Assembly (NCBI GenBank): GCA_022448945.1
Contig: JAKVCV010000001.1
Coordinates: 406,792-470,791, forward strand
Direction of reading: 5' to 3'
DNA from: Saprospiraceae bacterium
GTDB lineage: Bacteria > Bacteroidota > Bacteroidia > Chitinophagales > Saprospiraceae
Length of the DNA stretch: 64,000 nt
The notes under the pieces are model-generated. The model saw nothing but the letters and a program-made list of their open reading frames with translations, made no database searches and was not told the DNA's origin. Positions 27,663-36,275 of this stretch are shown here, piece after piece (within the stretch, counting starts at the first letter, position 1; each line of letters starts with the position of its first letter). A program made the position numbers and the translations under genes.

Positions 27663-28331
27663 ATGAGTTATTTTCATGGTGAAACACCAGACAATTATGA
27701 GCAAAAATGTTTGTGTACTTTGGTCTTAGACACTTCAGGGTCAATGAGTGGTTCTGCAATCAGAGAGCTTAATAGGGGGTTGCAGGAGTTTTATACTGCA
27801 ATAGAAGAAGATTTAATTGCTGCAAATAGATTGGAGGTTAGTATAATAACTTTTGGTAGCGAAATAAAAACAATACTAGACCCATCTTTAATTGATAATT
27901 TTGATATGCCTACATTAACTGTTTCTGGAACTACCAGATTGGTTGATGCAGTTCGGGATGCAATTAAAAAAACAGAAGAACGGAAACAATGGTACAAGGA
28001 AACAGGCCAACCTTATTATAGACCTATTATCGTCTTGATTACAGATGGAGAGCCCGACCAAGATCAGGATGTAGATGGTCTCTCAGATGATATTCAAAAT
28101 GCAGTTGACACTAAAAAGTTCACTTTTTGGGGACTAGGTGTTAAAGGGTTTAACCATAGGATATTGAATCATATTTGTCCTAATTCTGCTCCTGTAATTC
28201 CATTGGCAGGGTATAAATTTTCTGAGTTTTTCAAGTGGTTGAGTAACAGTATTGGAATCATCACTCAATCCAAAGAAGGAGATAGTATTGAACTTCCGCC
28301 TGTAAGTGATTGGGCACAAATGAAATTTTAG
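27663..28331 (+). CDS. TerY-like VWA domain protein
   Basis: A 222-residue cytosolic protein that is essentially one VWA domain. The MIDAS motif is intact (LVLDTSGSMSGSAI), with the second metal-site Thr in SGTTRLVDAV and the Asp in LITDGEPDQ. The C-terminus FFKWLSNSIG resembles TerY. TerY proteins are known to be encoded next to a PP2C phosphatase and often a kinase in a proposed signalling triad. Here the PP2C gene follows after 72 bp on the same strand; no kinase gene is adjacent. Confidence 0.88.
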   Translation: MSYFHGETPDNYEQKCLCTLVLDTSGSMSGSAIRELNRGLQEFYTAIEEDLIAANRLEVSIITFGSEIKTILDPSLIDNFDMPTLTVSGTTRLVDAVRDAIKKTEERKQWYKETGQPYYRPIIVLITDGEPDQDQDVDGLSDDIQNAVDTKKFTFWGLGVKGFNHRILNHICPNSAPVIPLAGYKFSEFFKWLSNSIGIITQSKEGDSIELPPVSDWAQMKF

Positions 28332-28403
28332 CATATTTCGTTCTCATTTAAAATTTAAATTCATTAGGTTATTTTAAATTTGATAATACAATTCAATTTT
28401 TAA

Positions 28404-29264
28404 ATGTTTAAAGACAATAATTCTCCTACCTGGGTAGTTGCTTATGCATCAGTTATTGGTAATGGTCATTTATTAATGAATTTACCTTGTCAGGATAGTA
28501 ATGTTCATAAAAAGTTGAATAATACATGGGGTGTTGCAGTTGTAGCTGATGGAGCAGGTTCGGCTGCAAAATCTGATATTGGTTCTGATTTTGTATCGAG
28601 AAATATAGCGCACTGTCTTGAAGAAGTCATCAAACGTAATGGTTGGCAGGATCTAGATCATTTGCCAACTGAATCCGAATGGCGAACTGAGGCAATTAAA
28701 GTAATGCAAATAGTCCGGCAAAGATTGGATCAGTTCTCTGCTGCCAAAGAATATAAAATATCAGATCTAGCATGTACATTATTAGCAATATTGTATACTC
28801 CTTTTTGTATTTTGACAGTCCATATTGGTGATGGTCGTGCTGCTTATTCTGTAGAACCTGGTAAATGGGAAGCCCTTATCGAACCTTTTAGAGGTAATGA
28901 GGTTAATCAAACAGTTTTTATTACTTCAAATATTTGGACACCGGAAGGAGTTGATTGTTATATTAAAACAGGTTTTGTAAAGGGTGATATCCGTGCTTTT
29001 GCTTTGTTAAGTGATGGGTGTGAGAATGGCTCTTTTGAGGTAAATGTATGGGATGAAGAAAAACAAAAATATCATGACCCCAATCGCCCTTATGTTAAGT
29101 TTTTTGAACCCAATCTCAAAGGGATGTTACAGCTTAATAAAGAAAATAAAACTCAAGATGAAATCAATGAGATATGGACAGGTTTTTTGAAAGATGGTTC
29201 TAAACAATTTCAACATGAAACAGATGATAAAACTATGATTTTTGGGGTTTTGGTTCCTGAATAA
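28404..29264 (+). CDS. PP2C-family serine/threonine phosphatase (TerY-associated type)
   Basis: A 286-residue metal-dependent phosphatase of the PP2C_2 group. Metal-binding motifs seen: CQDSN, VVADGAGSAAKSDIGS, VHIGDGRAAYS, LLSDGCENGSF and the C-terminal DDKTMIFGVL. No membrane segment or sensor domain is present. It pairs with the upstream TerY-like VWA gene. A partner protein kinase usually completes this module; the following gene is convergent and encodes MurF-Alr, so if a kinase exists it is elsewhere. The substrate is unknown. Confidence 0.88.
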   Translation: MFKDNNSPTWVVAYASVIGNGHLLMNLPCQDSNVHKKLNNTWGVAVVADGAGSAAKSDIGSDFVSRNIAHCLEEVIKRNGWQDLDHLPTESEWRTEAIKVMQIVRQRLDQFSAAKEYKISDLACTLLAILYTPFCILTVHIGDGRAAYSVEPGKWEALIEPFRGNEVNQTVFITSNIWTPEGVDCYIKTGFVKGDIRAFALLSDGCENGSFEVNVWDEEKQKYHDPNRPYVKFFEPNLKGMLQLNKENKTQDEINEIWTGFLKDGSKQFQHETDDKTMIFGVLVPE

Positions 29265-29373
29265 TTATTAAATATGCATTGCAATTGAAAAATTCCCAAA
29301 CAATTTTAAATAAAGCTACTTGGTGCAGTTGTTTATTTTGATGGGAATCTATATGTTTCTGTAGGAGAGGAGC

Positions 29374-31833
29374 TTAATCTTCGTAAAAGATTCTCGGTAC
29401 TCTTTCACTTATATTAGTAAGAATTTCATAAGGGATGCTGTCAATTGCATTGGCCATATTATTAATATCTTCAACACTATTAAAAATAATTACTTCATCA
29501 CCTTCTTTGACTTCATTAATGTGGCTGACATCCACAAAACACATATCCATACAAATGTTACCAATCGTTGGTGCTATTTGACCATGTATTTTTACTGAAA
29601 TTTTGCCATTACTGAAAGCTCTGTAAAACCCATCTGCATAACCAATTGCCAGGATTGCAATTTTACTGTGCTTTTTAATGTTGCCTTTGCGATTATAACC
29701 AACAGTTTGTCCTTGGTTTAAAATTTTTATTTGTGAGATACAGGTTTTTAATTGTAGAACATTTTCCAGATTATTAAGTTTTTTATTCGGGTCTATACCA
29801 TATAATCCTATTCCTAATCGTACCATATCAAACTGTCTATTCGAGAAACGTGTTATTCCTGCCGAATTTAAGATGTGTTTAATACTTGTATATGAAAGTG
29901 CTTTTTCAATTTGCAAGGAAAGTTGATGAAAAGTTGATATTTGATCAAGACTAAATTTGTTATGGTTTAGTTCTTCTGATGCTGCAAGATGAGAAAAGAT
30001 ACTAGTAACCCTCAATTCTTCTTTTGATTGTAGTAAAGTATTAATTAGATCATTCATCTCATTAGTATTAAAACCTAGTCGATGCATACCTGTATCTAGT
30101 TCCAAGTGAATTGGGTAGGGATTAGGACTTATTTTTTTTCTTAGGTAAAGAAGGAATTTATTAAGAATCGAAAAGCTGTAAATAACCGGCTCAAGTTTGT
30201 ATCTACAGATTAAATCAAATTCATGTTCTGCTGTATTCATTACCATAATAGGTAAATAAATACCTTTTTTACGAAGAGACACTCCTTCATCTACATATGC
30301 TACACCTAAATAGTCTACATGATGGTATTGTAATAATTGGGCAATTTCATAAGCTCCACTGCCATAAGCAGAGGCCTTGACCATTACCATTATTTTAGTT
30401 TTGGGTTCTAGCAGGTTATTGTAAATTTTTAAATTGGTTTTTATAGCTCCTAAATTGATTTCTAAAATACTTCCGTGAATCCTTTTCTTTAGTCTTTGTG
30501 CTATCTTCTCAAATTCAAATGCTCTTGCACCTTTAAGTAAAATAGTTTCCTGATTGAACGATATAGTGTTTTCTATTGCTTGAATGAGCTTATTTGTAGT
30601 TTCAAAAAAATAAGTTTCTGAGATAGCATCAAATAGTGATTTGTTTTTATTTAATGCAGGACCAATTCCAATAAATTTTTCAATCTTATGTTCGAGAATC
30701 AATTGTGCTATTGTGGGATAGTTTCCAGATTGATTAGCTTCTGGAATATCAGATAATATAAGTGTTTTTTTATGCCCAGTTGTTTTTTTGTGTTTTTCGT
30801 TTAGGAAATCTAGCGCAATTTGTATTCCTTGAAGGTCATTGTTGTAGCTATCATCAAGTATATGACAATTGTTGATTCCTTCTTTGATTTCAAGACGCAT
30901 AGGAACGTCCCTCAATTTTTCAAGTCGTTTTTCGATGTCTTTAATCTTAATACCAAGATATAACAGACAAGCTACTGAATGTAGACAATTTTCAATTGCA
31001 GCTTGATTTGTAAATGGGATTTTTAGCTTTTTTATTTCATTTTTCCATTCTATTCTGATTAAACTATGTTGTTTTTTAATCTTCGTATATATAGGAATAC
31101 TTGAGTTTTTGGATGCACCCCAGGATACAAGTTGAGGCCCATTAAGTTTTACAATTTCATTATGGATATTTTTGTGGTCAATCTTGTATATCAAGACTTC
31201 ACAATTTTTGAATAAATTGAGTTTTTCTTGTATTTTTTGCTTTTGATTTTTAAAGCCAGAAGCATGAGCTTTACCAATATTTGTAAATATACCAATTGTA
31301 GGTTGAATGATTTTTTGTAGCTTTTGCATTTCATCAGGTTGTGAAATTCCAGCTTCAAAAATTGCTAATTCATGTTTTGAATTAATATTTAAAACAGACA
31401 GAGGGACGCCAATTTGCGAGTTGTAACTTTTAGGACTTTTTACAATATCAAAATCTTGTTGCAATAACATATATAACCATTCTTTTATAATGGTTTTACC
31501 ATTGCTTCCTCCAATAGCTATGACAGGGCATTTGAATTTTTGGCGATGATGTTGTGCATAGTTCTGCAAAGTTGTTATTACGTCTTTTACAAGAACAAAT
31601 TCTGCACTAGGATATAATTTTTCTTCTATATAGTTGCTTATTACAAAACACCGTAACCCTTGATTGTAAAGGTCATCAATAAAATCATGACCATCACAAA
31701 GATGTCCTTTAAGAGCAAAGAATATGCTTTGCTTAGGAAAAAGCAAGTTTCGACTATCAATTAAGATGGTTTTGTTTTTCCAAAAGCTACTTTCGAAGTC
31801 AATATTACTTTTAATTTTATTGTAGTTTTGCAT
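29374..31833 (-). CDS. Bifunctional MurF ligase / alanine racemase
   Basis: An 819-residue fusion. Residues 1-450 are MurF-like, with the ATP loop GGSNGKT (108-114), EAGISQPDEM and ILDDSYNND; MurF adds D-Ala-D-Ala to UDP-MurNAc-tripeptide. Residues from about 453 are alanine racemase: PLP-binding Lys486 in VMVKASAYGSG, LDTGMHRLGF, VRLGIGLYG, and the second catalytic Tyr region in AIGYADGFYR. The fusion is characteristic of Bacteroidota. A second, stand-alone MurF lies at 47442-48758, so this fused ligase may be partly redundant. In the fused ligase the loop reads GKTIIKE, where the stand-alone copy has GKTTFKE. Confidence 0.93.
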   Translation of the reverse strand: MQNYNKIKSNIDFESSFWKNKTILIDSRNLLFPKQSIFFALKGHLCDGHDFIDDLYNQGLRCFVISNYIEEKLYPSAEFVLVKDVITTLQNYAQHHRQKFKCPVIAIGGSNGKTIIKEWLYMLLQQDFDIVKSPKSYNSQIGVPLSVLNINSKHELAIFEAGISQPDEMQKLQKIIQPTIGIFTNIGKAHASGFKNQKQKIQEKLNLFKNCEVLIYKIDHKNIHNEIVKLNGPQLVSWGASKNSSIPIYTKIKKQHSLIRIEWKNEIKKLKIPFTNQAAIENCLHSVACLLYLGIKIKDIEKRLEKLRDVPMRLEIKEGINNCHILDDSYNNDLQGIQIALDFLNEKHKKTTGHKKTLILSDIPEANQSGNYPTIAQLILEHKIEKFIGIGPALNKNKSLFDAISETYFFETTNKLIQAIENTISFNQETILLKGARAFEFEKIAQRLKKRIHGSILEINLGAIKTNLKIYNNLLEPKTKIMVMVKASAYGSGAYEIAQLLQYHHVDYLGVAYVDEGVSLRKKGIYLPIMVMNTAEHEFDLICRYKLEPVIYSFSILNKFLLYLRKKISPNPYPIHLELDTGMHRLGFNTNEMNDLINTLLQSKEELRVTSIFSHLAASEELNHNKFSLDQISTFHQLSLQIEKALSYTSIKHILNSAGITRFSNRQFDMVRLGIGLYGIDPNKKLNNLENVLQLKTCISQIKILNQGQTVGYNRKGNIKKHSKIAILAIGYADGFYRAFSNGKISVKIHGQIAPTIGNICMDMCFVDVSHINEVKEGDEVIIFNSVEDINNMANAIDSIPYEILTNISERVPRIFYED

Positions 31834-32042
31834 TATCTTTTTTGCAACTGCTTTTCTTTTTGTCTCATTAAGGGTTTTATTATTGTTGACTCAAAAATAC
31901 TAAAAAAATAGCTAATTGTGTTTTTTGAATTAATAAGTCTATAATTATATATTAACTCAGAATTTATATTCTTCAACAAAGGATAAAAGAAAAAACCATC
32001 TCCGAAATTATCAGGATGGTTTATTAGTTTTGCTATATTCAA
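31833..32042 (-). CDS. Possible small ORF upstream of MurF-Alr
   Basis: A 69-codon ORF whose TAA stop overlaps the MurF-Alr ATG in a TAATG junction, an arrangement often linked to translational coupling. The product (MNIAKLINHPDNFGDGFFFY at its start, a basic C-terminus) matches nothing I recognise. It could be a coupled leader or a chance ORF in AT-rich DNA. Confidence 0.25.
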   Translation of the reverse strand: MNIAKLINHPDNFGDGFFFYPLLKNINSELIYNYRLINSKNTISYFFSIFESTIIKPLMRQKEKQLQKR

Positions 32043-32083
32043 CGTATAGCACTAATATTTATATATGGATTGTATTTTAAACG

Positions 32084-32473
32084 CTATTTCTTGATAATAA
32101 TATCTTCAACTTCAATAATTTCTCCTTCCTGCGTAATTTCAACAGTTTTCATAATGGGTTCGATTCCCGAAGCACAAGTATCGCACTTAGAATAACAAAA
32201 AAGTGTATAGCTGCCTGGATATAAATAGCTAAATCTGTAAGTGCCATCATAATGGGTATCCATGTCATCATCATATACAGTGTTATTGCCATACATGATA
32301 TAAACACGTTCATCAGGCGCATAAAATTCTCCTACAAGAAAACCGTTTTGATAGTCCTTAACATAGACTTTGCCCGTAATTACTCCTGTTCCTCCTTCAC
32401 CTGCTTCTTTTCTACACCCAGTAAATGTTAAAAGCGCAATGGCAAAGCAAATTGAAAATATTTTAGATTGCAT
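32084..32473 (-). CDS. Small lipoprotein with carboxypeptidase-regulatory-like beta domain
   Basis: A 129-residue predicted lipoprotein. The signal peptide ends in a lipobox (TFTGC, Cys20). The mature part contains GVITGKVYVKDY, DGTYRFSYLYPGSYTLFCYS, VEITQEGEIIEVEDIIIKK, a pattern typical of prealbumin-like or carboxypeptidase regulatory-like (SdrD B-type) beta-sandwich domains in Bacteroidota surface proteins. A CDTC pair may form a disulfide. It lies 71 bp from the DUF2490 gene on the same strand. The function is unknown. Confidence 0.75.
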   Translation of the reverse strand: MQSKIFSICFAIALLTFTGCRKEAGEGGTGVITGKVYVKDYQNGFLVGEFYAPDERVYIMYGNNTVYDDDMDTHYDGTYRFSYLYPGSYTLFCYSKCDTCASGIEPIMKTVEITQEGEIIEVEDIIIKK

Positions 32474-32544
32474 AGTTGATGTATTATAATTAGAATTGTA
32501 TTGTTATTTAATTAAAGATAAAAACTGATGTTAAGGTATGCGCA

Positions 32545-33252
32545 TTAATCTTCATCTTTCTTTTTTTTCTTGAATTTACATTTCGGCAAATCAACTTCTA
32601 AGCCTATAAAAAGAACATTTTCCTGAATTGGTTCAACAATACCAATATCATCATTATAAATATAGCGCAAGTTGAGTGTGATATCACTATTCATATCATA
32701 GGTAACCCCAGCTGATAAACGGTATTTGTTTAGGCTGTTATAACTTTCAACAAATTCATAAAATATTTCACCAGTAATATAGAAATTAAATTTCTTGCCA
32801 AATTTCCCTTTTGGTTGATAACCAATGTATAGTCGTGGTCGAAGTATAGTAGAAGGTGCATTTGTCTGGTCGTTATCTGTTGAATATTGGCCTCGTAATC
32901 TTAATTTGAATGTAGTTCTTAGTTTTTCAGGGCGATAGGTGAATTTTGCATCTCCATAAACCCTGTGGTTGTTCCTTATTGTTTTTATGGTATAACGATA
33001 ACCAGCTGTAAGAGTAAACATTTTATGGAACTTGTAGTTAAAAGCAAAGTTTGCAAAGGTAGATTTAAAATAGGCTGCATTACCTTCTAAACGAACTTGT
33101 CCACGAAACGAACCACTAAGATTTTTATATATTTTTTGATTTAATTTAATGCCCGACCAAATTCCAAAATCATGGCGATTTTGTGCTTGAATACTTGTTA
33201 CATTAACACATAAAAGAAGAGAGCAAAGGATAAAAATTGCTAGATATTTCAT
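32545..33252 (-). CDS. DUF2490 outer-membrane beta-barrel protein
   Basis: A 235-residue exported protein with a signal peptide (cleavage after about residue 23, IQAQ). The rest alternates hydrophobic and polar residues in strands rich in Tyr/Phe and Arg, such as HDFGIWSGIKLNQKI, TLTAGYRYTIKTI, RPRLYIGYQPKG and NLRYIYNDDIGIVEP, with ENVLFIGLEVDLP near the end; this matches DUF2490, a small barrel family common in Bacteroidota. The final CKFKKKKKDED tail is very charged and could be periplasmic. The function is unknown. Confidence 0.85.
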   Translation of the reverse strand: MKYLAIFILCSLLLCVNVTSIQAQNRHDFGIWSGIKLNQKIYKNLSGSFRGQVRLEGNAAYFKSTFANFAFNYKFHKMFTLTAGYRYTIKTIRNNHRVYGDAKFTYRPEKLRTTFKLRLRGQYSTDNDQTNAPSTILRPRLYIGYQPKGKFGKKFNFYITGEIFYEFVESYNSLNKYRLSAGVTYDMNSDITLNLRYIYNDDIGIVEPIQENVLFIGLEVDLPKCKFKKKKKDED

Positions 33253-33678
33253 ATATTTTCATTGAAATTAGGTTAATAATAATGTAACTAGGGCTTAATA
33301 TAGAAGTTTTTTTTTCTATTCGGAATAGTAGGACATTTTTTTTTTCGTTACGCTCATAGATTACTATTTTTTCAATCATATGCCTATTGATATATAATCA
33401 ATATTGATGATATAATATTTCTGATTTTTAATTTCTGTATTATTTATTTGACTTTTAAATCATTTGAATAGAATCTTTAAAATTAGTGTTGCTCAAAAGA
33501 ATTCAGTGATAGGAGTAATAATAGTTAATTTTTAGGTTGTATTAGGTATTAAAATCGCTAGGTATAGTATCAATAATATATATAAATTTACTTTTAATCA
33601 AGGGTTGAGTTTTTCGTTTTTTTTGTTTAATTTGTGTCCTCAAATTTAATAATCCCTTATTCCTAAAGAAAATGAAAT
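33253..33678. other. Long divergent spacer with a small palindrome
   Basis: A 426-bp AT-rich region between the divergent DUF2490 and CotH genes. A 13-bp palindrome CTATTC-G-GAATAG (33316-33328) flanked by T-tracts is the only structure I noted. No ORF or RNA gene is recognised. Confidence 0.4.
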
Positions 33679-35973
33679 ATGATGAATTTTAATTTTTTAG
33701 CCATTTGTGTGTTTATGGTCTCCTTTTCCATTAATCATTTGCATGGTCAAGACCTATATGATACAGACTCTATTCAGGAAATGCACATTACTTTTAGCCA
33801 ATCTAATTGGGATTACCTGTTGGATTCACTTATGAATATTGGTGATGATAGGTTAATGGCACAATCGGTTGTTTTGAATGGGGTAAGTTTTGATAGTGCA
33901 GGTGTTAGATTTAAAGGTAATAGTTCTTATCAGCCCAATAATATTAAAAATCCTTTAAACGTAAAGCTAAGTTATCTTAAAGATCAAGACTATAATGGAT
34001 ATCAGACTTTTAAATTGTCTTCAGGTTTTAAAGATCCAAGTTTTGCCAGAGAGGTATATGCTTATGAAATTGCAAGAAATTATATGCCTGCGCCAAGAGC
34101 AAACTTTATTAATGTATATATTAATGGCAGTTTATATGGTTTGTTTACAAATGTTGAAGCAGTAAATAAAGATTTTTTGGAGAATTATTTTTCTAGTAAT
34201 GAAAATATTTTATTTAAATGTGATGGAGATTTTTCAGGTCCTCCTACTCCGATTCCTGGATGTCCTCCTGGCCATGGATCATCATTAGAATACAAAGGTC
34301 AGGATAGTAGTTGTTATTTTAGCAGTTATGAGATGAAAAGATCATTTGGTTGGAATCAGCTTGTAAATACATGTGATATACTAAATAATCAATCCTCCAA
34401 TGTTCATAATGTAATTTATGTAGATCGTGCATTGTGGATGTTAGCTTTCAATAATTTAATAGTAAATTTTGACAGTTATTCTGGCTCCAGACATAATTAT
34501 TATATTTATCACGATAAAAGTGATCGTTTTCATACAATTTTATGGGATTTAAATGAAGCTTTTGGTTGTTTTGGTCAAAGTGGATTTGGCCCTTCGATGT
34601 CAATAAATGATATGAAAAATCTTGATCCTTTACACAATATTAATTCTTTTCAGCACCCTTTAATTCAAAAGTTACTTGCAAATCCAGAGTATAAAAAGAC
34701 ATATATAGCACATTTAAGAACCATATATGATGAACATTTTGCAAATGGGACTTATTCTGTTCGATTGAATGAAATTAAATCTTTGGTAGATGCAAGTGTA
34801 CAAGCTGATATGAATAAAAAATATAGTTATCAGGATTTTGTAAATAATTACAACATGAATATAGGTAATATGCCTGGACTTAATGATTTCATTTCTGGCA
34901 GAACTATATATTTGAATGGAAACTTTGAAATGAATCAAGTGCCACCATCAATAGCATATCCTGTTGAATCCCCAAATTCTGTTGAGCCTAATGATACAGT
35001 TTGGATAACTTCTGCTATTAGTAATGCTACTTCAGTAAAATTGAGATATAGAGAAGGACAATACGATATCTTTTTGGAAAAGGATATGTTAGATGATGGT
35101 AATTATCAGGATGGATCTGCTGGTGATGGAACTTATGGAGCTTTTCTCATCGTCCCTGCAACTGGGTTACAATATTATATTTATTCAGAGAATAATGACG
35201 CGGCAATGTTGTCACCTGAACGTGCTGAGTACGAGTTTTATTCTATAAGTACAAGTTCTGGTTTACTTCCATCTTCTTTGGTTATTAATGAATTTATGGC
35301 TTCAAATTCTTCTACAGTAGCGGATCAGGATGGAGAATTTGATGATTGGGTTGAGTTGTATAATAACACTTCAAGTCCTATTAACTTATTAGGTCTTTAT
35401 CTATCTGATAATTTTTCGAGTCCTACAAAATGGGCCTTTCCGGATACTTCTATTGCAGCTAATGGTTATTTGATGATCTGGATTGATGATGATATGTCAC
35501 AAACAGGATTACATACTGGGTTTAAGCTTTCATCTTCCGGTGAAGAAATAGCAATTTTTGATAATACAGGAAACTTTTTAGATTCAGTAAGTTATGATGC
35601 ACAAATTACGGATATGACAACAGGAAGGTATCCTAATGGTATAGGGCCTTTTATATCTATGACTCCTACTTTTCAAGCTGTTAATGTTAATAATACAGCT
35701 GTTACTACATTATCTTCAATAAACAACTGGTTTGTTTACCCTAACCCTTTGCATGATCAGGCATTATCAGTTCGTCTAAAAATGGCAAAAGGAACAAAAT
35801 TAAGATGTTCTGTTTCAAATGCACTTGGTCAACAAGTTTGGGAACAAATTTATGTTTTTAATGCAGGGGTCAATACTATAAATATTCCTAATCTCGAATG
35901 GTATCCGGGGATTTATACAATAAGTATTCATGATGGTTTTACAGTTGAAAGTAAAAGAGTTATTAAACTATAA
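33679..35973 (+). CDS. Secreted CotH kinase-like protein with lamin-tail and T9SS type A domains
   Basis: A 764-residue secreted protein. After a signal peptide (about 1-24) comes a CotH domain (about 30-420) with VRFKGNSSYQ, REVYAYEIARNYM, VYINGSLYGLFTNVEAVN and the family motif ILWDLNEAFG. A lamin-tail-like domain follows (about 530-640): LVINEFMASNSSTVADQDGE, DDWVELYNN and TKWAFPD. The C-terminus (YPNPLHDQALSV, PGIYTISIH) is a T9SS type A sorting domain. CotH proteins of Bacillus spores are atypical protein kinases; whether the secreted bacterial versions phosphorylate anything is not known. The stop codon touches a 20-bp inverted repeat. Confidence 0.9.
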   Translation: MMNFNFLAICVFMVSFSINHLHGQDLYDTDSIQEMHITFSQSNWDYLLDSLMNIGDDRLMAQSVVLNGVSFDSAGVRFKGNSSYQPNNIKNPLNVKLSYLKDQDYNGYQTFKLSSGFKDPSFAREVYAYEIARNYMPAPRANFINVYINGSLYGLFTNVEAVNKDFLENYFSSNENILFKCDGDFSGPPTPIPGCPPGHGSSLEYKGQDSSCYFSSYEMKRSFGWNQLVNTCDILNNQSSNVHNVIYVDRALWMLAFNNLIVNFDSYSGSRHNYYIYHDKSDRFHTILWDLNEAFGCFGQSGFGPSMSINDMKNLDPLHNINSFQHPLIQKLLANPEYKKTYIAHLRTIYDEHFANGTYSVRLNEIKSLVDASVQADMNKKYSYQDFVNNYNMNIGNMPGLNDFISGRTIYLNGNFEMNQVPPSIAYPVESPNSVEPNDTVWITSAISNATSVKLRYREGQYDIFLEKDMLDDGNYQDGSAGDGTYGAFLIVPATGLQYYIYSENNDAAMLSPERAEYEFYSISTSSGLLPSSLVINEFMASNSSTVADQDGEFDDWVELYNNTSSPINLLGLYLSDNFSSPTKWAFPDTSIAANGYLMIWIDDDMSQTGLHTGFKLSSSGEEIAIFDNTGNFLDSVSYDAQITDMTTGRYPNGIGPFISMTPTFQAVNVNNTAVTTLSSINNWFVYPNPLHDQALSVRLKMAKGTKLRCSVSNALGQQVWEQIYVFNAGVNTINIPNLEWYPGIYTISIHDGFTVESKRVIKL

Positions 35974-36047
35974 AAATATATTATCACAATTTTAATATTA
36001 AAGAGTTCCCAGAAAACATCATTATTTAAATTGTGATAATATATTTT
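35973..36047. repeat. Perfect 20-bp inverted repeat (large hairpin) just after the CotH gene
   Basis: The arms 35973-35992 and 36028-36047 are exact reverse complements over 20 bp, separated by 35 bp. The left arm starts on the last base of the CotH stop codon. There is no T-run after the right arm, so it is not a classic terminator; an mRNA 3'-end stabiliser, a transcription barrier or a small MITE-like element is possible. Confidence 0.85.
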
Positions 36048-36275
36048 ATTCTTAGTTTGAATTTGCATATATTTATAAACATATCTAATAATTATTTAGA
36101 TTGTCATAATAGAAATTAACCCTTCTAATGTTACATATGCTCTTTTTTTATTGAAAATGTTTCCCAAACTTTTTCATTAATTGTTAACTTGCTGTAAATA
36201 ATTATATTTACCATGATTTATTTAACAAGTTAGTAAATAAACAATAGCATCTTTTTTGCTAAAAATTATTAATAT
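36048..36275. other. Spacer between two CotH genes, nothing further recognised
   Basis: Together with the inverted repeat it makes a 302-bp gap. The sequence is AT-rich without an ORF. It should hold the promoter of the 1128-residue protein, but no clear TAnnTTTG box is seen. Confidence 0.4.

Noticed and set aside
27663-29264. Tellurite resistance operon
   Set aside because: Only TerY-like VWA and PP2C are present; no TerC, TerD or TerZ homologue is adjacent.
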